The notes: generated by a model not told the origin, from the letters alone. A stretch of DNA of 64,000 bases from Mesorhizobium muleiense (GCF_900099905.1 NZ_FNEE01000003.1:186001-250000), one strand, 5' to 3'. Counted from the first letter of the stretch, positions 18,566 to 27,624 are shown. Translations and numbers: made by a program.

Positions 18566-19732
18566 GTGCGCTATGACGTCGTCATCATCGGCGGAGCCAT
18601 CGTCGGCTCCTCGATCGCCTATTATCTGCGCGAGGAAGGCTTTTCGGGCTCGATCGCGCTGGTCGAGCGCGACCCGCAGTTCGCCCATGCGGCGACGACA
18701 CTGTCCTGCGCTTCGATCCGCCAGCAGTTTTCGATTCCGCAAAACATCCGGCTGTCGCAGTTCACGCTGAAACTGTTCCGGCGGCTGACGGAAGAGTTCG
18801 GGGCCGACGCCGATATCGGTTTTCGAGAAGGCGGCTACCTCATCCTTGCCGGCGAGAACGGGTTGCCGATCCTCAAGGCCAATCACCAGACGCAGTTGGC
18901 CGAGGGCGCCGACATCGTGCTTGAGGATGCGGAGGCGCTCGTCCGCCGGTTCGCATGGCTGTCGGCCGAGGGCATCACCGCCGGCGCCTATGGCCGCAGC
19001 GGCGAAGGCTGGTTCGACGCGCATGCCATGCTGATGCTGTTCCGCAAGGCGCTGCGCGACAAAAAGATCGATTTCATCACCGCCGACGTGACCGGCATCG
19101 AACGGCAGGGCGACCGTGTCACCGGCGTCAGCCTCGACAATGGCGAAAGGCTCGACGCCGGTATCGTCGTCAACGCCGCCGGGCCGAATGCCGGAAAAGT
19201 CTCGGCAATGGCCGGACTGGTGCTGCCGGTGGAACCGCGCAAGCGCAATGTCTTCATCTTCGAGGCGCGCGAGAAATATGACGACATGCCGCTGCTGGTC
19301 GATCCCTCAGGCATCTATGTCAGACCGGAAGGCTCGGTCTACATCACCGGCGGGGCCGAACCGGAAGAGGGCGACGGCCCCGCCGATCCCAACGATTTCG
19401 AACCCGACTGGCCGCTGTTCGAAGAGGTGATCTGGCCGGTGCTGGCGACCCGCATCCCCGCCTTCGAGGCGATCAAGCCGACGCGCGCCTGGGCCGGTCA
19501 TTACGACTACAACACGCTCGACCAGAACGCGGTGATCGGCCCGCATCCGCAGGTCGGGAATTTCCTGTTCGCCAACGGTTTTTCCGGCCACGGCCTGCAG
19601 CAGGCGCCGGCGGTCGGCAAGGCGCTGGCCGAGCTGATCGTGCATGGCGGTTTTCGCACGGTGGACTGCTCGGCGTTTGGGTATAAGCGCGTTGCCGAGG
19701 GGCGGGCTTTCAGGGAGTTGAATGTGATCTGA
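18566..19732 (+). CDS. FAD-dependent oxidoreductase (DAO family)
   Basis: A 388-residue flavoprotein that would oxidise an amino or N-methyl-amino acid, similar to the sarcosine/FOXRED1-like group. Seen: the dinucleotide-binding start YDVVIIGGAIVGSSIAYYL with GxGxxG-like spacing, the acidic end of strand 2 (LVERD), AAGPNAG in the middle, and the C-terminal FAD motif GFSGHGLQQAPAVGK. Length fits the family. It starts with GTG preceded by GGAGAAG. No dehydrogenase partner or transporter lies beside it, so the substrate is open. Confidence 0.88.
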   Translation: MRYDVVIIGGAIVGSSIAYYLREEGFSGSIALVERDPQFAHAATTLSCASIRQQFSIPQNIRLSQFTLKLFRRLTEEFGADADIGFREGGYLILAGENGLPILKANHQTQLAEGADIVLEDAEALVRRFAWLSAEGITAGAYGRSGEGWFDAHAMLMLFRKALRDKKIDFITADVTGIERQGDRVTGVSLDNGERLDAGIVVNAAGPNAGKVSAMAGLVLPVEPRKRNVFIFEAREKYDDMPLLVDPSGIYVRPEGSVYITGGAEPEEGDGPADPNDFEPDWPLFEEVIWPVLATRIPAFEAIKPTRAWAGHYDYNTLDQNAVIGPHPQVGNFLFANGFSGHGLQQAPAVGKALAELIVHGGFRTVDCSAFGYKRVAEGRAFRELNVI

Positions 19733-19798
19733 GGCTGGCGGACAGAGGGGGGGTGCTGTCCCTCGGCACCAAAAGGTTCCGCACCGCAAGGCCAGCCG

Positions 19799-20224
19799 TC
19801 AGCGCTCGCGGCCAAACCAGAACGCGTCCGCCATCCGCGTCATGCCGATCCGTTCGTAGAAGCCGACGGCGTCGGGCACGGAGATCAGTGACATGGCGAC
19901 GGATGGCCCGAGCTGCCGCCGCGCTTCGTCGAGCAGGCCCTTGCCGATGCCGAGCCCTTGCGCCGATTTGCAGACGGCGAGCTCGGAAATATAGCACACC
20001 CACGAGAAGTCGGTGACGCCTCGGGCGAGGCCGATCAGCGGCTTGCCAGGCGCATCGAGACGCGCCGTCAACACCAGATCTGCATTGGCAAGCATCGCCT
20101 TCAGACGGACGTCGTCATCGATGGGCCGAGTGACACCGAGGCCGGATTCCACCAGCACGCGGCGGAACTCGGCTGCGTCGAGGTTCGGTTCGCTGGCGTA
20201 GAGTACTTTGGGACGTGTTATCAT
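19799..20224 (-). CDS. GNAT-family N-acetyltransferase
   Basis: A protein of 141-144 residues with the GNAT fold. The acetyl-CoA-binding motif A is visible as ELAVCKSAQGLGIGKGLLDEA (20-residue core ending at LLDE), followed by SLISVPDAVGFYERIGM, the usual C-terminal part. The substrate is unknown. ATG 20224 gives MITRPKV; an ATG three codons earlier (20233) is equally possible. It diverges from leuD, with 152 bases between the two starts. Confidence 0.87.
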   Translation of the reverse strand: MITRPKVLYASEPNLDAAEFRRVLVESGLGVTRPIDDDVRLKAMLANADLVLTARLDAPGKPLIGLARGVTDFSWVCYISELAVCKSAQGLGIGKGLLDEARRQLGPSVAMSLISVPDAVGFYERIGMTRMADAFWFGRER

Positions 20225-20376
20225 GCCGGCCAAGGTGCACCATAGGGCGGCAACTTTGAAGCGGTCCGTGCTCTAGGACCAAAGCTTGCGAAAACAGCCG
20301 CCTTTTATTTGCCTGCAGCTTTGTGTAAACCGGGCGCCAATACATCCCCGCAGCGAAAAGAAGACGGGCAAGACCT

Positions 20377-20982
20377 ATGGAAAAATTCACCAAGCTCACC
20401 GGCGTTGCCGCGCCGATGCCGATCGTCAATGTCGACACCGACATGATCATTCCCAAGGATTATCTCAAGACGATCAAGCGCACCGGGCTCGGCAGCGGAC
20501 TGTTTGCCGAAATGCGCTACATGGACGACGGCTCGGAAAACCCCGACTTCGTGCTCAACAAGCCGGCCTACCGCAAGGCGCAGATCTTGGTCGCCGGCGA
20601 CAATTTCGGCTGCGGCTCGTCGCGCGAGCATGCGCCGTGGGCGCTGCTCGACTTCGGCATACGCTGCGTCATCTCGACCTCGTTCGCCGACATTTTCTAC
20701 AACAACTGCTTCAAGAACGGCATCCTGCCGATCACCGTCAGCCCGGAGGATCTGGACAAGCTGATGGACGACGCCTCGCGCGGCTCCAACGCAACCCTGT
20801 CGATCGACCTCGAAGCCAAGGAAATCCGCGGTCCGGACGGCGGCGTGGTCAAGTTCGACCTCGACGACTTCAAGCGGCACTGCCTCTTGAACGGGCTCGA
20901 CGATATCGGCCTGACCATGGAGAAGGCCGACGCCATCGCCTCGTTCGAGAAGAAGAACGCCGAGCTGCGGCCCTGGGCCTGA
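20377..20982 (+). CDS. leuD: 3-Isopropylmalate dehydratase small subunit
   Basis: A 201-residue subunit that, with LeuC, isomerises 2-isopropylmalate to 3-isopropylmalate in leucine synthesis. Seen: the start [20 protein letters not shown], the active-site motif [16 protein letters not shown], and the ending [12 protein letters not shown] typical of Rhizobiales LeuD. Length is standard (about 200). LeuC is not in this window; leuB is about 16 kb away, so the pathway genes are dispersed. ATG 20377 follows GGGCAAGA. Confidence 0.96.
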   Translation: MEKFTKLTGVAAPMPIVNVDTDMIIPKDYLKTIKRTGLGSGLFAEMRYMDDGSENPDFVLNKPAYRKAQILVAGDNFGCGSSREHAPWALLDFGIRCVISTSFADIFYNNCFKNGILPITVSPEDLDKLMDDASRGSNATLSIDLEAKEIRGPDGGVVKFDLDDFKRHCLLNGLDDIGLTMEKADAIASFEKKNAELRPWA

Positions 20983-21043
20983 ACGGTAGGATGACCCCGG
21001 CCGCGACAGGCCGGGTTCGTGGCGGCTGCACGGAGGGACAGGC

Positions 21044-21973
21044 ATGACACGTTCGCTGCTTGCCGGCGCCTGGGCGCTGGCGTGGATTCTGATGCCGGTG
21101 GCTGGCGCGCATGCACAGACCGACACGGTGCTCGTGCCGGCTGACGATGCGTCCGGCGGGGCCGCCGACCTGGGCGCGTCGAGCAATGCGGCCCTGGCCG
21201 AGGATGACGGCCAAGCACCGGTCCCGTTCGAGAATGGGCAGCTGACCATCACCCAGCAGGAAGACTATGGCGAGAAGGTGCTGGCCTATGACGGCAAGCA
21301 GCTGGCGCGCAATTACGATGTCTTCTTCGACAGGATTGTCGAGGTCGGCGGCGTCACGGTGGCGCTGGTCGATGTCGGCGACGGCGGCAATCAATGCGGT
21401 CCGGCCAAGGTGATCGTGTGGAAGCCGGAAGGCGGCACGATCCAGACGACCACCGTCGAGCAGGATGAATGCGGCGCACCGCCGGCCGCGCTATCCGACG
21501 GCGCCATCTATTTCGTGCCTAATCTCTTGCCGGGCGAATCGAAGCCGGCGCTGCAATGGTCGCCGACCGGCGGGTTGTCGACCTTGGGCAACCTCGCCTA
21601 CATGCCGGAGCCGGGTACCGGCTGGAAAGATGTCGACCCGGCGAAATACGACAGCATCGTCGATGCCTTCCATAACGAGGCCGTCTACAGGCAAGCCGCG
21701 TCGCTGCTCGGCAAGCAGATGCCCGACATGGCGACCAGCCTGCTGGTCGGCGGCGGCACCGAGAAAACCACCTCGGGCGTCTTCCACGCCAGCGGCTGCA
21801 TGCCGCATGATTGCGGCGGCGACGACGGCTTCATGGCGATCGATCCGGCCAACCACAAGCTCTATTTCGCCCGCCGCGGCGACAAGCCCGAGCCGGATGC
21901 GTGGCCGGCGGTGAACACGTGGCCGGCCGAGGTCAGGGAAGCGATGGACAAGGCGCTCGGTTCGCCGAATTAG
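21044..21973 (+). CDS. Secreted protein with an Ivy-like (lysozyme-inhibitor) C-terminal motif
   Basis: A 309-residue exported protein of unassigned function. A signal peptide ends around residue 24 (VAGAHA before QTD). The middle has a beta-rich region with cysteines 118 and 143. The C-terminal third contains PDMATSLLVGGG and GCMPHDCGG (residues 251-259) followed by FMAIDPANHKLYFA. The C-x-PHDC pattern is the hallmark loop of Ivy, a periplasmic inhibitor of lysozymes and lytic transglycosylases. I infer an Ivy-like module; the N-terminal two thirds are not recognised. It converges on a lytic transglycosylase gene, which fits this idea. A GGAGGG ribosome site precedes the ATG. Confidence 0.72.
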   Translation: MTRSLLAGAWALAWILMPVAGAHAQTDTVLVPADDASGGAADLGASSNAALAEDDGQAPVPFENGQLTITQQEDYGEKVLAYDGKQLARNYDVFFDRIVEVGGVTVALVDVGDGGNQCGPAKVIVWKPEGGTIQTTTVEQDECGAPPAALSDGAIYFVPNLLPGESKPALQWSPTGGLSTLGNLAYMPEPGTGWKDVDPAKYDSIVDAFHNEAVYRQAASLLGKQMPDMATSLLVGGGTEKTTSGVFHASGCMPHDCGGDDGFMAIDPANHKLYFARRGDKPEPDAWPAVNTWPAEVREAMDKALGSPN

Positions 21974-22046
21974 CTTCTCTGCTTCATGCCTTCGTTCCCG
22001 AGGCGGGGCCGAGCGGCGGCAGTCGTAACCTCAGACCATCGACAAA

Positions 22047-22071
22047 AAAGCCCGGCGCATGGCCGGGCTTT
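22047..22071. terminator. Bidirectional intrinsic terminator
   Basis: A 10-base-pair stem (aaagcccggc / gccgggcttt) with loop GCATG. A-run and T-run flank it, so it can stop both the Ivy-like gene and the convergent lytic transglycosylase gene. Confidence 0.8.
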
Positions 22072-22091
22072 CCGTCGAATAGAGACTTGTA

Positions 22092-22886
22092 TCACTCGCC
22101 GTCGATCGCCGTGGCGATGCGGGCGATGGCCTGTTGATAGTTGCTCGCGTCATTCCAGCCGGCAATTGCACCGAGATTCGCCTGCGCGCTGGCACCCGCC
22201 TGCCAACCATGAGCCTTGAGGAAGTTGGCGGTGGAAGCCAACGCAGTGGCCTTGTCGCGCAGATTTCCGCTGCCGACCCCGTATTTCAAGACATTTCCGG
22301 GCAGGAACTGCGTATGGCCAATCTCGCCATGCATGGCGCCGACCGACGAGGCGCTCAACGCGCCGCGATCAACCAGTTTCAGGGCTGCAACAGCATGCGG
22401 GTAGAAGAACTCCGGGCGGCGGCAATCATAGGCGAGCGTTACAATGGCAGAGACCGTATTCTGCTTGCCCAAGAAGGAACCGAAGCCGGTCTCCATCCCC
22501 CAGATGGCGAGCAACACACCCGGCGTCACGCCGTAGGTCCGTTCGATCTTGTCGAACAGCGCCGCGTTCGACTTCTTCAGTGAACGGCCCTTGGAAATGA
22601 TCGTGGACGCGCCACGGCGCTTCATGAAAGCATCCACCGAGCCACCGAAAGCCTTGTGGATAGCGCGGTCGGCGGCGATCGTCCTTTTTGCGTAGGTCGC
22701 ACTAGCCAGAGCGGCCAGACCCTTCGAGCCTACACCGCTGGCCCTTGCTTCCTGCGCGAACTCCGCCTTCCACGCTTCGAAGCCCGCGCCCGTTTTGCCG
22801 CATTGGGCGGCCTGTGCCGCTGTTGCCGCCGCAAGCATCATCGATGCCGCCGCTGCGAAAATCTTTGCCTTGGCAAAAAATGCCAT
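22092..22886 (-). CDS. Lytic murein transglycosylase (MltB/SltB type)
   Basis: A 264-residue periplasmic enzyme that cuts peptidoglycan between MurNAc and GlcNAc with 1,6-anhydro ring formation. A signal peptide of about 27 residues ends AAQA. Seen: AIWGMETGFGSFLGK with the catalytic Glu, and GEIGHTQFLPGNVL, both typical of the SLT_2/MltB fold. It is shorter than full MltB and lacks a lipobox, so it is probably soluble. The ATG at 22886 follows AGGAGAGCA. It converges with the Ivy-like gene at a shared terminator. Confidence 0.91.
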   Translation of the reverse strand: MAFFAKAKIFAAAASMMLAAATAAQAAQCGKTGAGFEAWKAEFAQEARASGVGSKGLAALASATYAKRTIAADRAIHKAFGGSVDAFMKRRGASTIISKGRSLKKSNAALFDKIERTYGVTPGVLLAIWGMETGFGSFLGKQNTVSAIVTLAYDCRRPEFFYPHAVAALKLVDRGALSASSVGAMHGEIGHTQFLPGNVLKYGVGSGNLRDKATALASTANFLKAHGWQAGASAQANLGAIAGWNDASNYQQAIARIATAIDGE

Positions 22887-23008
22887 GTTGCTCTCCTGGT
22901 TGCCTGAATCTTGTCCCGAATACGAATTTGCCAGCGAAACGCCCGCTTGTCACCGTTGGAGCGACGTGCGTCCGCTTGGACGCAGTACGCTCCAGCACTT
23001 TACAATCT

Positions 23009-23056
23009 GCGCATCGTGCTTTCCGAGAATCGGAACCGACTTTCGGGGCCGATGCG
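23009..23056. repeat. Family A palindrome, copy 2
   Basis: GCGCATCG at the left pairs with CGATGCGC at the right around a variant core with tttccgagaatcgg. It lies in the 267-base gap between divergent genes. Same design as the other family A copies, though with altered end sequences. Confidence 0.7.
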
Positions 23057-23153
23057 CTAAGAACTCGTTTACGCATCCTCGCCGCAGCGCTGGCGAATGC
23101 CGGACAACTTGCTTACGATCAAGTAATTATTGTGGCGGGGGACTAGAATATTC

Positions 23154-24401
23154 ATGGAAGACGTTGACGTCGTGGTCATCGGCGCCGGCTCGGCGGGACT
23201 TTCCGCCGCCAAGACCCTGCGTGCGGCCGGCCTTTCCTTCAAGCTGGTCGAAGCGATGAACCGTATCGGCGGCCGCGCCTGGACCAGCGACCAGCATTTC
23301 GGCGTTCCTTTCGACATCGGCTGCGCCTGGCTGCACGCGGCCAACCGCAATCCCTACTTTCCCGAGGCGCAAGCTGCCCGCTGGACGCTTCATCATCACG
23401 ACATGAATATCGACCATCTCTATTATCGCAACCGAAAGGCGAGCGAGGACGAAGAAGCCGCAATGAAGGCGGCCGATATCAGGCTGTTCGAGCTGCTGGC
23501 GGCGCATGAGGTCAAGGTTGGTGACGACGACCGTCTTTCGGCGTTGCTCGCCAGGGGCCATGCGCCGCGCGCCGCCGCCACCTTTGCCGGGCCGATGGAC
23601 TTTGGCGCCGACGAGGACGAGATATCGATCCGCGACTTTCAGGCCGCCGCCGATCTCGATCCGAACTACTTCACCAAGGAGGGGTTCGGCGCGCTGGTAG
23701 CCCGTTTCGGCGCCGACGTGCCGGTCGAGCTGTCGACGCCGGTGCGGAGAATCCTCTGGGACGAGCCCGGCGTCGCCTGCGTCACCGATCGCGGCACCAT
23801 CCGCGCCAAGGCGGCCATCGTCACCGCCTCGCCGGCGGTGCTCGCCTTCGAGGAGATCGAATTCGCGCCGGCGCTGCCAGACAGGCATTTCGCTGCTTTC
23901 TTCGACCTGCCGATGGGCATGCTAACCAAGCTGCCGGTTGAGATCAGGGGCACAAGGCTCGGGCTGGCGCCGTTCGACGACCTGCTGATCGAGCGGCTGG
24001 CCAGGCACGACATCTACTTCCTTTGCTTTCCCTTCGACCTCGACCTGATGGTCGGCTTCGTCGGCGGCGATTTCGCCTGGGAGATGTCGGCGGCGGGCGA
24101 GGCGGCAGGCGTCGACTTCGTCGTCGACCGGCTGTGCGCCATCTTCGGCGGCGACGTCAGAAAACATGTCGGGCGCGCCATGATGACCAATTGGGGCGGC
24201 GAGCGGTTCGTGCGCGGCGCCTATGCGGCGGCCCGACCTGGCCGTTCGCAGGCGCGCGCCACGCTGATGCAACCGGTGGCGGAAAAAATCTTCTTCGCCG
24301 GCGAGCATCTGGCCGGTCCGCTGATGCAGACCTGCGGCGGCGCCAGGCTGTCGGGCGAGGCGGTGGCGAGAACGGTCGCCGCCCAGCTTGCGGCAAAATA
24401 G
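23154..24401 (+). CDS. FAD-dependent amine oxidase family protein
   Basis: A 415-residue flavoprotein of the amine-oxidase/phytoene-desaturase superfamily. Seen: the ADP-binding start DVVVIGAGSAGLSAAKTL, then LVEAMNRIGGRAWT, a substrate region with AFEEIEFAPALP, and the C-terminal FAD motif IFFAGEHLAGPLMQTCGGA. It probably oxidises a polyamine or other primary/secondary amine, but the substrate cannot be told. ATG 23154 was chosen over an in-frame GTG/ATG eight codons earlier because the family begins with the dinucleotide fold. The gene stands alone. Confidence 0.87.
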   Translation: MEDVDVVVIGAGSAGLSAAKTLRAAGLSFKLVEAMNRIGGRAWTSDQHFGVPFDIGCAWLHAANRNPYFPEAQAARWTLHHHDMNIDHLYYRNRKASEDEEAAMKAADIRLFELLAAHEVKVGDDDRLSALLARGHAPRAAATFAGPMDFGADEDEISIRDFQAAADLDPNYFTKEGFGALVARFGADVPVELSTPVRRILWDEPGVACVTDRGTIRAKAAIVTASPAVLAFEEIEFAPALPDRHFAAFFDLPMGMLTKLPVEIRGTRLGLAPFDDLLIERLARHDIYFLCFPFDLDLMVGFVGGDFAWEMSAAGEAAGVDFVVDRLCAIFGGDVRKHVGRAMMTNWGGERFVRGAYAAARPGRSQARATLMQPVAEKIFFAGEHLAGPLMQTCGGARLSGEAVARTVAAQLAAK

Positions 24402-24471
24402 CAACGGCAGGAACGCCGGCCGCCGACAGGCGTTTGGGCGATATGCCGCTGCGCACTATATCCGGGCCTGA

Positions 24472-24515
24472 TGATTTGAGACTTGGTGATTTGAGATCTG
24501 GTGATTCGAGATCGG
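24472..24515. repeat. Three tandem 15-base repeats before the zinc-ribbon peptidase
   Basis: Three adjacent units TGATTTGAGACTTGG, TGATTTGAGATCTGG and TGATTCGAGATCGG (the third one base shorter) end one base before the ATG at 24517. They occupy the ribosome-binding region and no ordinary Shine-Dalgarno site is seen there. Confidence 0.75.
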
Positions 24516-24516
24516 T

Positions 24517-25611
24517 ATGAAGCTCTTCGATTGCCCGCATTGCGGCCACCGCCTCTATTTCGAGAACGCCCAGTGCCTGAACTGCGCCAGCCCCGTGCTT
24601 TACGATGCCGGGCATGCGCGCTTCGTGCTGTCTGGCGCCGGCGGCGTTTTCCAGTGCACCAATGCCGACGAGTGCGCCTGCAACTGGATGGCGGAACCTG
24701 GCCATGCCTTCTGCCGCGCCTGCGCGCTGAACCAGCTGATCCCGGACCTTTCGGTCGAGGGCAACCGCCGTCGCTGGATCCGCGTCGAAGCGGCAAAGAA
24801 GCGGGCAATCTATTCGCTGCTCGCCGCCGGACTGCCGGTCGCACCCAAGCAGAACGCCGGCGACGAGGCTGGCCTCGCCTTCGACTTTCTCGCCGATCCG
24901 ATCGGCGGTCCGGGTGGCGCGCGCATCCTGACCGGCCATGACAACGGCCTGATCACACTCAATGTCGCCGAGGCGGACTCGGCCGAGCGCGAAAGACGGC
25001 GCGTCGAGATGGGCGAGAACTATCGCACTTTGCTCGGCCATTTCCGCCACGAGCTCGGCCACTATTACTGGGACCGCCTGATCCGCGACGACCCGCAACG
25101 GCTTGCCGCCTTCCGCACCTTGTTCGGCGACGAGCGCGCCGACTACGAGCAGGCGCTGAAGACCTACCATGCCAATGGCGCGCCGCCCGACTGGCAGCAG
25201 GACCACATTTCCGCCTATGCCGCCTCCCATCCCTGGGAGGACTGGGCCGAGACATGGGCGCACCATCTGCACATCGCCGATACGCTGGAGATGGTGCATG
25301 CGCTGAATTTCCCGCTCGGCCGGCTGGAAACCGTGGAGGCCAACGACCTGTCGCGGGGCGACACCGGCGGCGAGCTCCAGCCGGCGCCGTCGGAACCTGC
25401 CGCCGTTCCCGAACCGTTCGAAAAGATCCTGGCCCGCTGGCTGGTGCTGTCGGAAGCGTCCAACTCGATCAACCGCTGCATGGGCCTGCCGGACCTCTAT
25501 CCCTTCGTCATCTCGGAGCTGACGGCGCAGAAGCTGGCCTTCGTCCACGAACTCCTGACCGGTGTCGTGAAAGAAACCGGAACAAAACGTGAGCCGGCCG
25601 AGGCGTTTTAG
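24517..25611 (+). CDS. Zinc-ribbon putative metallopeptidase (Peptidase_Mx type)
   Basis: A 364-residue protein with an N-terminal zinc ribbon (CPHCGHRL, then CLNC, and further cysteines in CTNADECAC and CRAC) and a C-terminal zincin core with HELGH (His178, Glu179, His182). A second conserved acidic patch, HPWEDWAETWAHHLHI, probably completes the zinc site. This fits the family called putative zinc-binding metallopeptidase. No signal peptide, so cytoplasmic. The role is unknown. Fifteen-base tandem repeats lie directly before its start. The next gene (SH3 protein) begins 63 bases after its stop. Confidence 0.86.
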   Translation: MKLFDCPHCGHRLYFENAQCLNCASPVLYDAGHARFVLSGAGGVFQCTNADECACNWMAEPGHAFCRACALNQLIPDLSVEGNRRRWIRVEAAKKRAIYSLLAAGLPVAPKQNAGDEAGLAFDFLADPIGGPGGARILTGHDNGLITLNVAEADSAERERRRVEMGENYRTLLGHFRHELGHYYWDRLIRDDPQRLAAFRTLFGDERADYEQALKTYHANGAPPDWQQDHISAYAASHPWEDWAETWAHHLHIADTLEMVHALNFPLGRLETVEANDLSRGDTGGELQPAPSEPAAVPEPFEKILARWLVLSEASNSINRCMGLPDLYPFVISELTAQKLAFVHELLTGVVKETGTKREPAEAF

Positions 25612-25674
25612 CCGGAACGCATGAGGTCTTGTTTCGTTTTCGTTCGCGAGGGACCATCAACACGGAGCGAAACC

Positions 25675-26274
25675 ATGAAGCGCATACTGTTTCCTGCTGT
25701 CGCCGGAGCGCTCGTCGCCATGTCCGGCACAGCCTTGGCCGATACAGCCGTATCGGCGGTCGCCGATCTCAACATTCGCGCCGGCCCCGGGCCGCAATAC
25801 CCGGTGATCGGCGTGCTCGCCGCCGGCCAGTCGGCAACGCTCGATGGCTGCATCCAAAACAGCAAATGGTGCACCATAGCCGAGGCCAATGGCCAAGGCT
25901 GGATCTATTCCGACTATGTGACGGCCGATTTCGGAGGCAACGAGGTCGTCCTGACCCGGCGCCCGGCCGACGCAGACATTACCATCGTCGAAGCCCCCGC
26001 CGATGTCGACGATCCCGACATCTATACCGGAGCGATCGTCGCTGGCGAGCCGATCGAGCCGATCAGGCGGCCGCCGGCCGAAGTCCGCACCTACATCGAG
26101 ACCAACCGGGTCGACCCGGTTTATCTCGAGGGCGAGGTGGTTACCGGCGCGACCTTGCCCGATACCGTCGAATTGCGCGAGATTCCGGACTATGACTACC
26201 GCTATGTCTATGTGAACGGTCAGCCGGCACTGGTCGACCCCGGCACCCGACGCATCATGTACGTCGAGCGCTGA
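25675..26274 (+). CDS. Secreted SH3b and DUF1236 protein
   Basis: A 199-residue exported protein. A signal peptide ends SGTALA (about residue 22). Residues 24-80 form a bacterial SH3 domain (VADLNIRAGPGPQYPVIGVL) that likely contacts the cell wall. The C-terminal 50 residues match DUF1236, ending YVNGQPALVDPGTRRIMYV. The middle is acidic and proline-rich. ATG 25675 was chosen since the signal peptide starts there; the frame opens 18 codons earlier. Confidence 0.87.
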   Translation: MKRILFPAVAGALVAMSGTALADTAVSAVADLNIRAGPGPQYPVIGVLAAGQSATLDGCIQNSKWCTIAEANGQGWIYSDYVTADFGGNEVVLTRRPADADITIVEAPADVDDPDIYTGAIVAGEPIEPIRRPPAEVRTYIETNRVDPVYLEGEVVTGATLPDTVELREIPDYDYRYVYVNGQPALVDPGTRRIMYVER

Positions 26275-26331
26275 CGGTGCCGAACAGGGCATTCGCCTTG
26301 GACGAATGACGGAACTGTCGAAGTCGGCGCC

Positions 26332-26478
26332 GCCCCTCATCGCCCTGCCGGGCGCTTCTCCCCGTATAGTGACGGGGAGAAGCGGCCTCTTCTGCAATGC
26401 TGGCGATTAGCGAAATCGTTGGTAGAGCGCCCCTCTCCCCGTTCACGGGGAGAGGATGCCGGCAGGCAGGTGAGGGGC
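26332..26478. repeat. Family B palindromic repeat, copy 3
   Basis: Left arm gcccctcatcgccctgccgg, hairpin cccgtatagtgacggg, right arm ending gcaggcaggtgagggg. It fills half of the 291-base gap before the CPBP gene. Its right hairpin has a shorter CCCCGTTCACGGGG form. Confidence 0.85.
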
Positions 26479-26565
26479 GGCGCCAACGCCGATTGCCGTG
26501 ACGATTGCGCGGCACGACCCGATCGAATAGATCATGCGACCCGAAGCACCAGCCTGTGAGCCCGC

Positions 26566-27528
26566 GTGATAGACCCTGCCGCCTTCGAGCGCTATCGGCA
26601 TACTCCCAACGCCAAGACGACCCTGCCGCGGCTCCTGCTCGGAACGGCGATCGTCGTCCTGTTCTGGGTCGCGACGACCGTCGCCGTGCTGTTCGGCGGC
26701 GCCTATTTCTTCGTCGTCTGGCAAGCATCGTCCGGCGCCCCGATGGAAGGAGGGGCGGTGCAGAATTTCATGGCCTCACCCGCCGGGATCCTCGCCGCGC
26801 TCGCCTCCTTTGCCGGAATCTGGCTCGGCCTGTGGGCTGCCATGCGCTGGATCCATCGCGAGCCGCTGATGGCGCTGATCGGCACCAGCCGCCGCGTTTC
26901 GCGCTCGGGATTTTTTAGGGGATTGGCCGCGGTGCTGGTCACATCGCTGCTCTCCGAGATACTGCTCTATCTCTTGCAGCCCGACATTGCGCGCGGTGCG
27001 ATCGGCCTGTCGTCCTGGCTGCTGTTCCTGATCCCGATCGCCGCGCTGACCCTGCTGCAGACCTCGTCCGAAGAGGTGCTGTTTCGCGGCTATCTCCTCA
27101 GGGGCCTGGCCAACCGCTTTCAAAACCCCTTCATCTGGGCGCTGCTGCCAGGACTTCTGTTCACTGCGATGCATTGGAACCCAGGCTCGACGACCGCCAT
27201 CAACGCCTGCGTGCTGGCCTCGATCGCCGCTTTTGCGCTGATCCTGACGCTTGTGGTCTATGCCACGGGCAATCTCGGCGCGGCCTTCGGCGCCCACCTC
27301 GGCAACAATCTGACCGGCTTCCTGCTGATTTCGCACCAGCAAAGCTACAATTCCTTCGCCCTGTTCAACGCCAAGCCGCTCGAAGGCCCCGGCTGGACGA
27401 CGCTTGATGCCGTCCTCATCGCGGCGATCGGCATCGTCTGCAGCCTGTTGACCGTTCTGCTGCTGCTGCACCCGCGCTCGCCGCTGAAGGTCGAGCCGGA
27501 TTTTTCGCACCCCGGCGGCCCAAGCTGA
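26566..27528 (+). CDS. CPBP-family intramembrane glutamic protease
   Basis: A 320-residue membrane protein with about 7-8 hydrophobic helices. The CPBP (Abi/Rce1-like) motifs are present: SSEEVLFRGYLLRGL (Glu169, Glu170, Arg174), then FTAMHW, and AAFGAHLGNN. These make the intramembrane catalytic site. Substrates in bacteria are mostly unknown. The chosen start is GTG 26566 (IDPAAFERYR); there is no closer ATG. It precedes ffh by 323 bases on the same strand, but ffh appears to have its own promoter. Confidence 0.87.
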   Translation: MIDPAAFERYRHTPNAKTTLPRLLLGTAIVVLFWVATTVAVLFGGAYFFVVWQASSGAPMEGGAVQNFMASPAGILAALASFAGIWLGLWAAMRWIHREPLMALIGTSRRVSRSGFFRGLAAVLVTSLLSEILLYLLQPDIARGAIGLSSWLLFLIPIAALTLLQTSSEEVLFRGYLLRGLANRFQNPFIWALLPGLLFTAMHWNPGSTTAINACVLASIAAFALILTLVVYATGNLGAAFGAHLGNNLTGFLLISHQQSYNSFALFNAKPLEGPGWTTLDAVLIAAIGIVCSLLTVLLLLHPRSPLKVEPDFSHPGGPS

Positions 27529-27595
27529 TGCGCATCACGCTGGTGGTGCTGCCATAAACCAAACCGGCCCGGTTCAGCGTATTCGGCCCCGCACC

Positions 27596-27624
27596 TTGAC
27601 TCCGCGGCCGATTTCCTGTCTACA
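27596..27624 (+). promoter_or_regulatory. Sigma-70-like promoter of ffh
   Basis: TTGACT (27596-27601) and TCTACA (27619-27624) are 17 bases apart. Transcription would start near 27631, leaving a leader of about 220 bases before ffh. No riboswitch was recognised in that leader. Confidence 0.6.
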
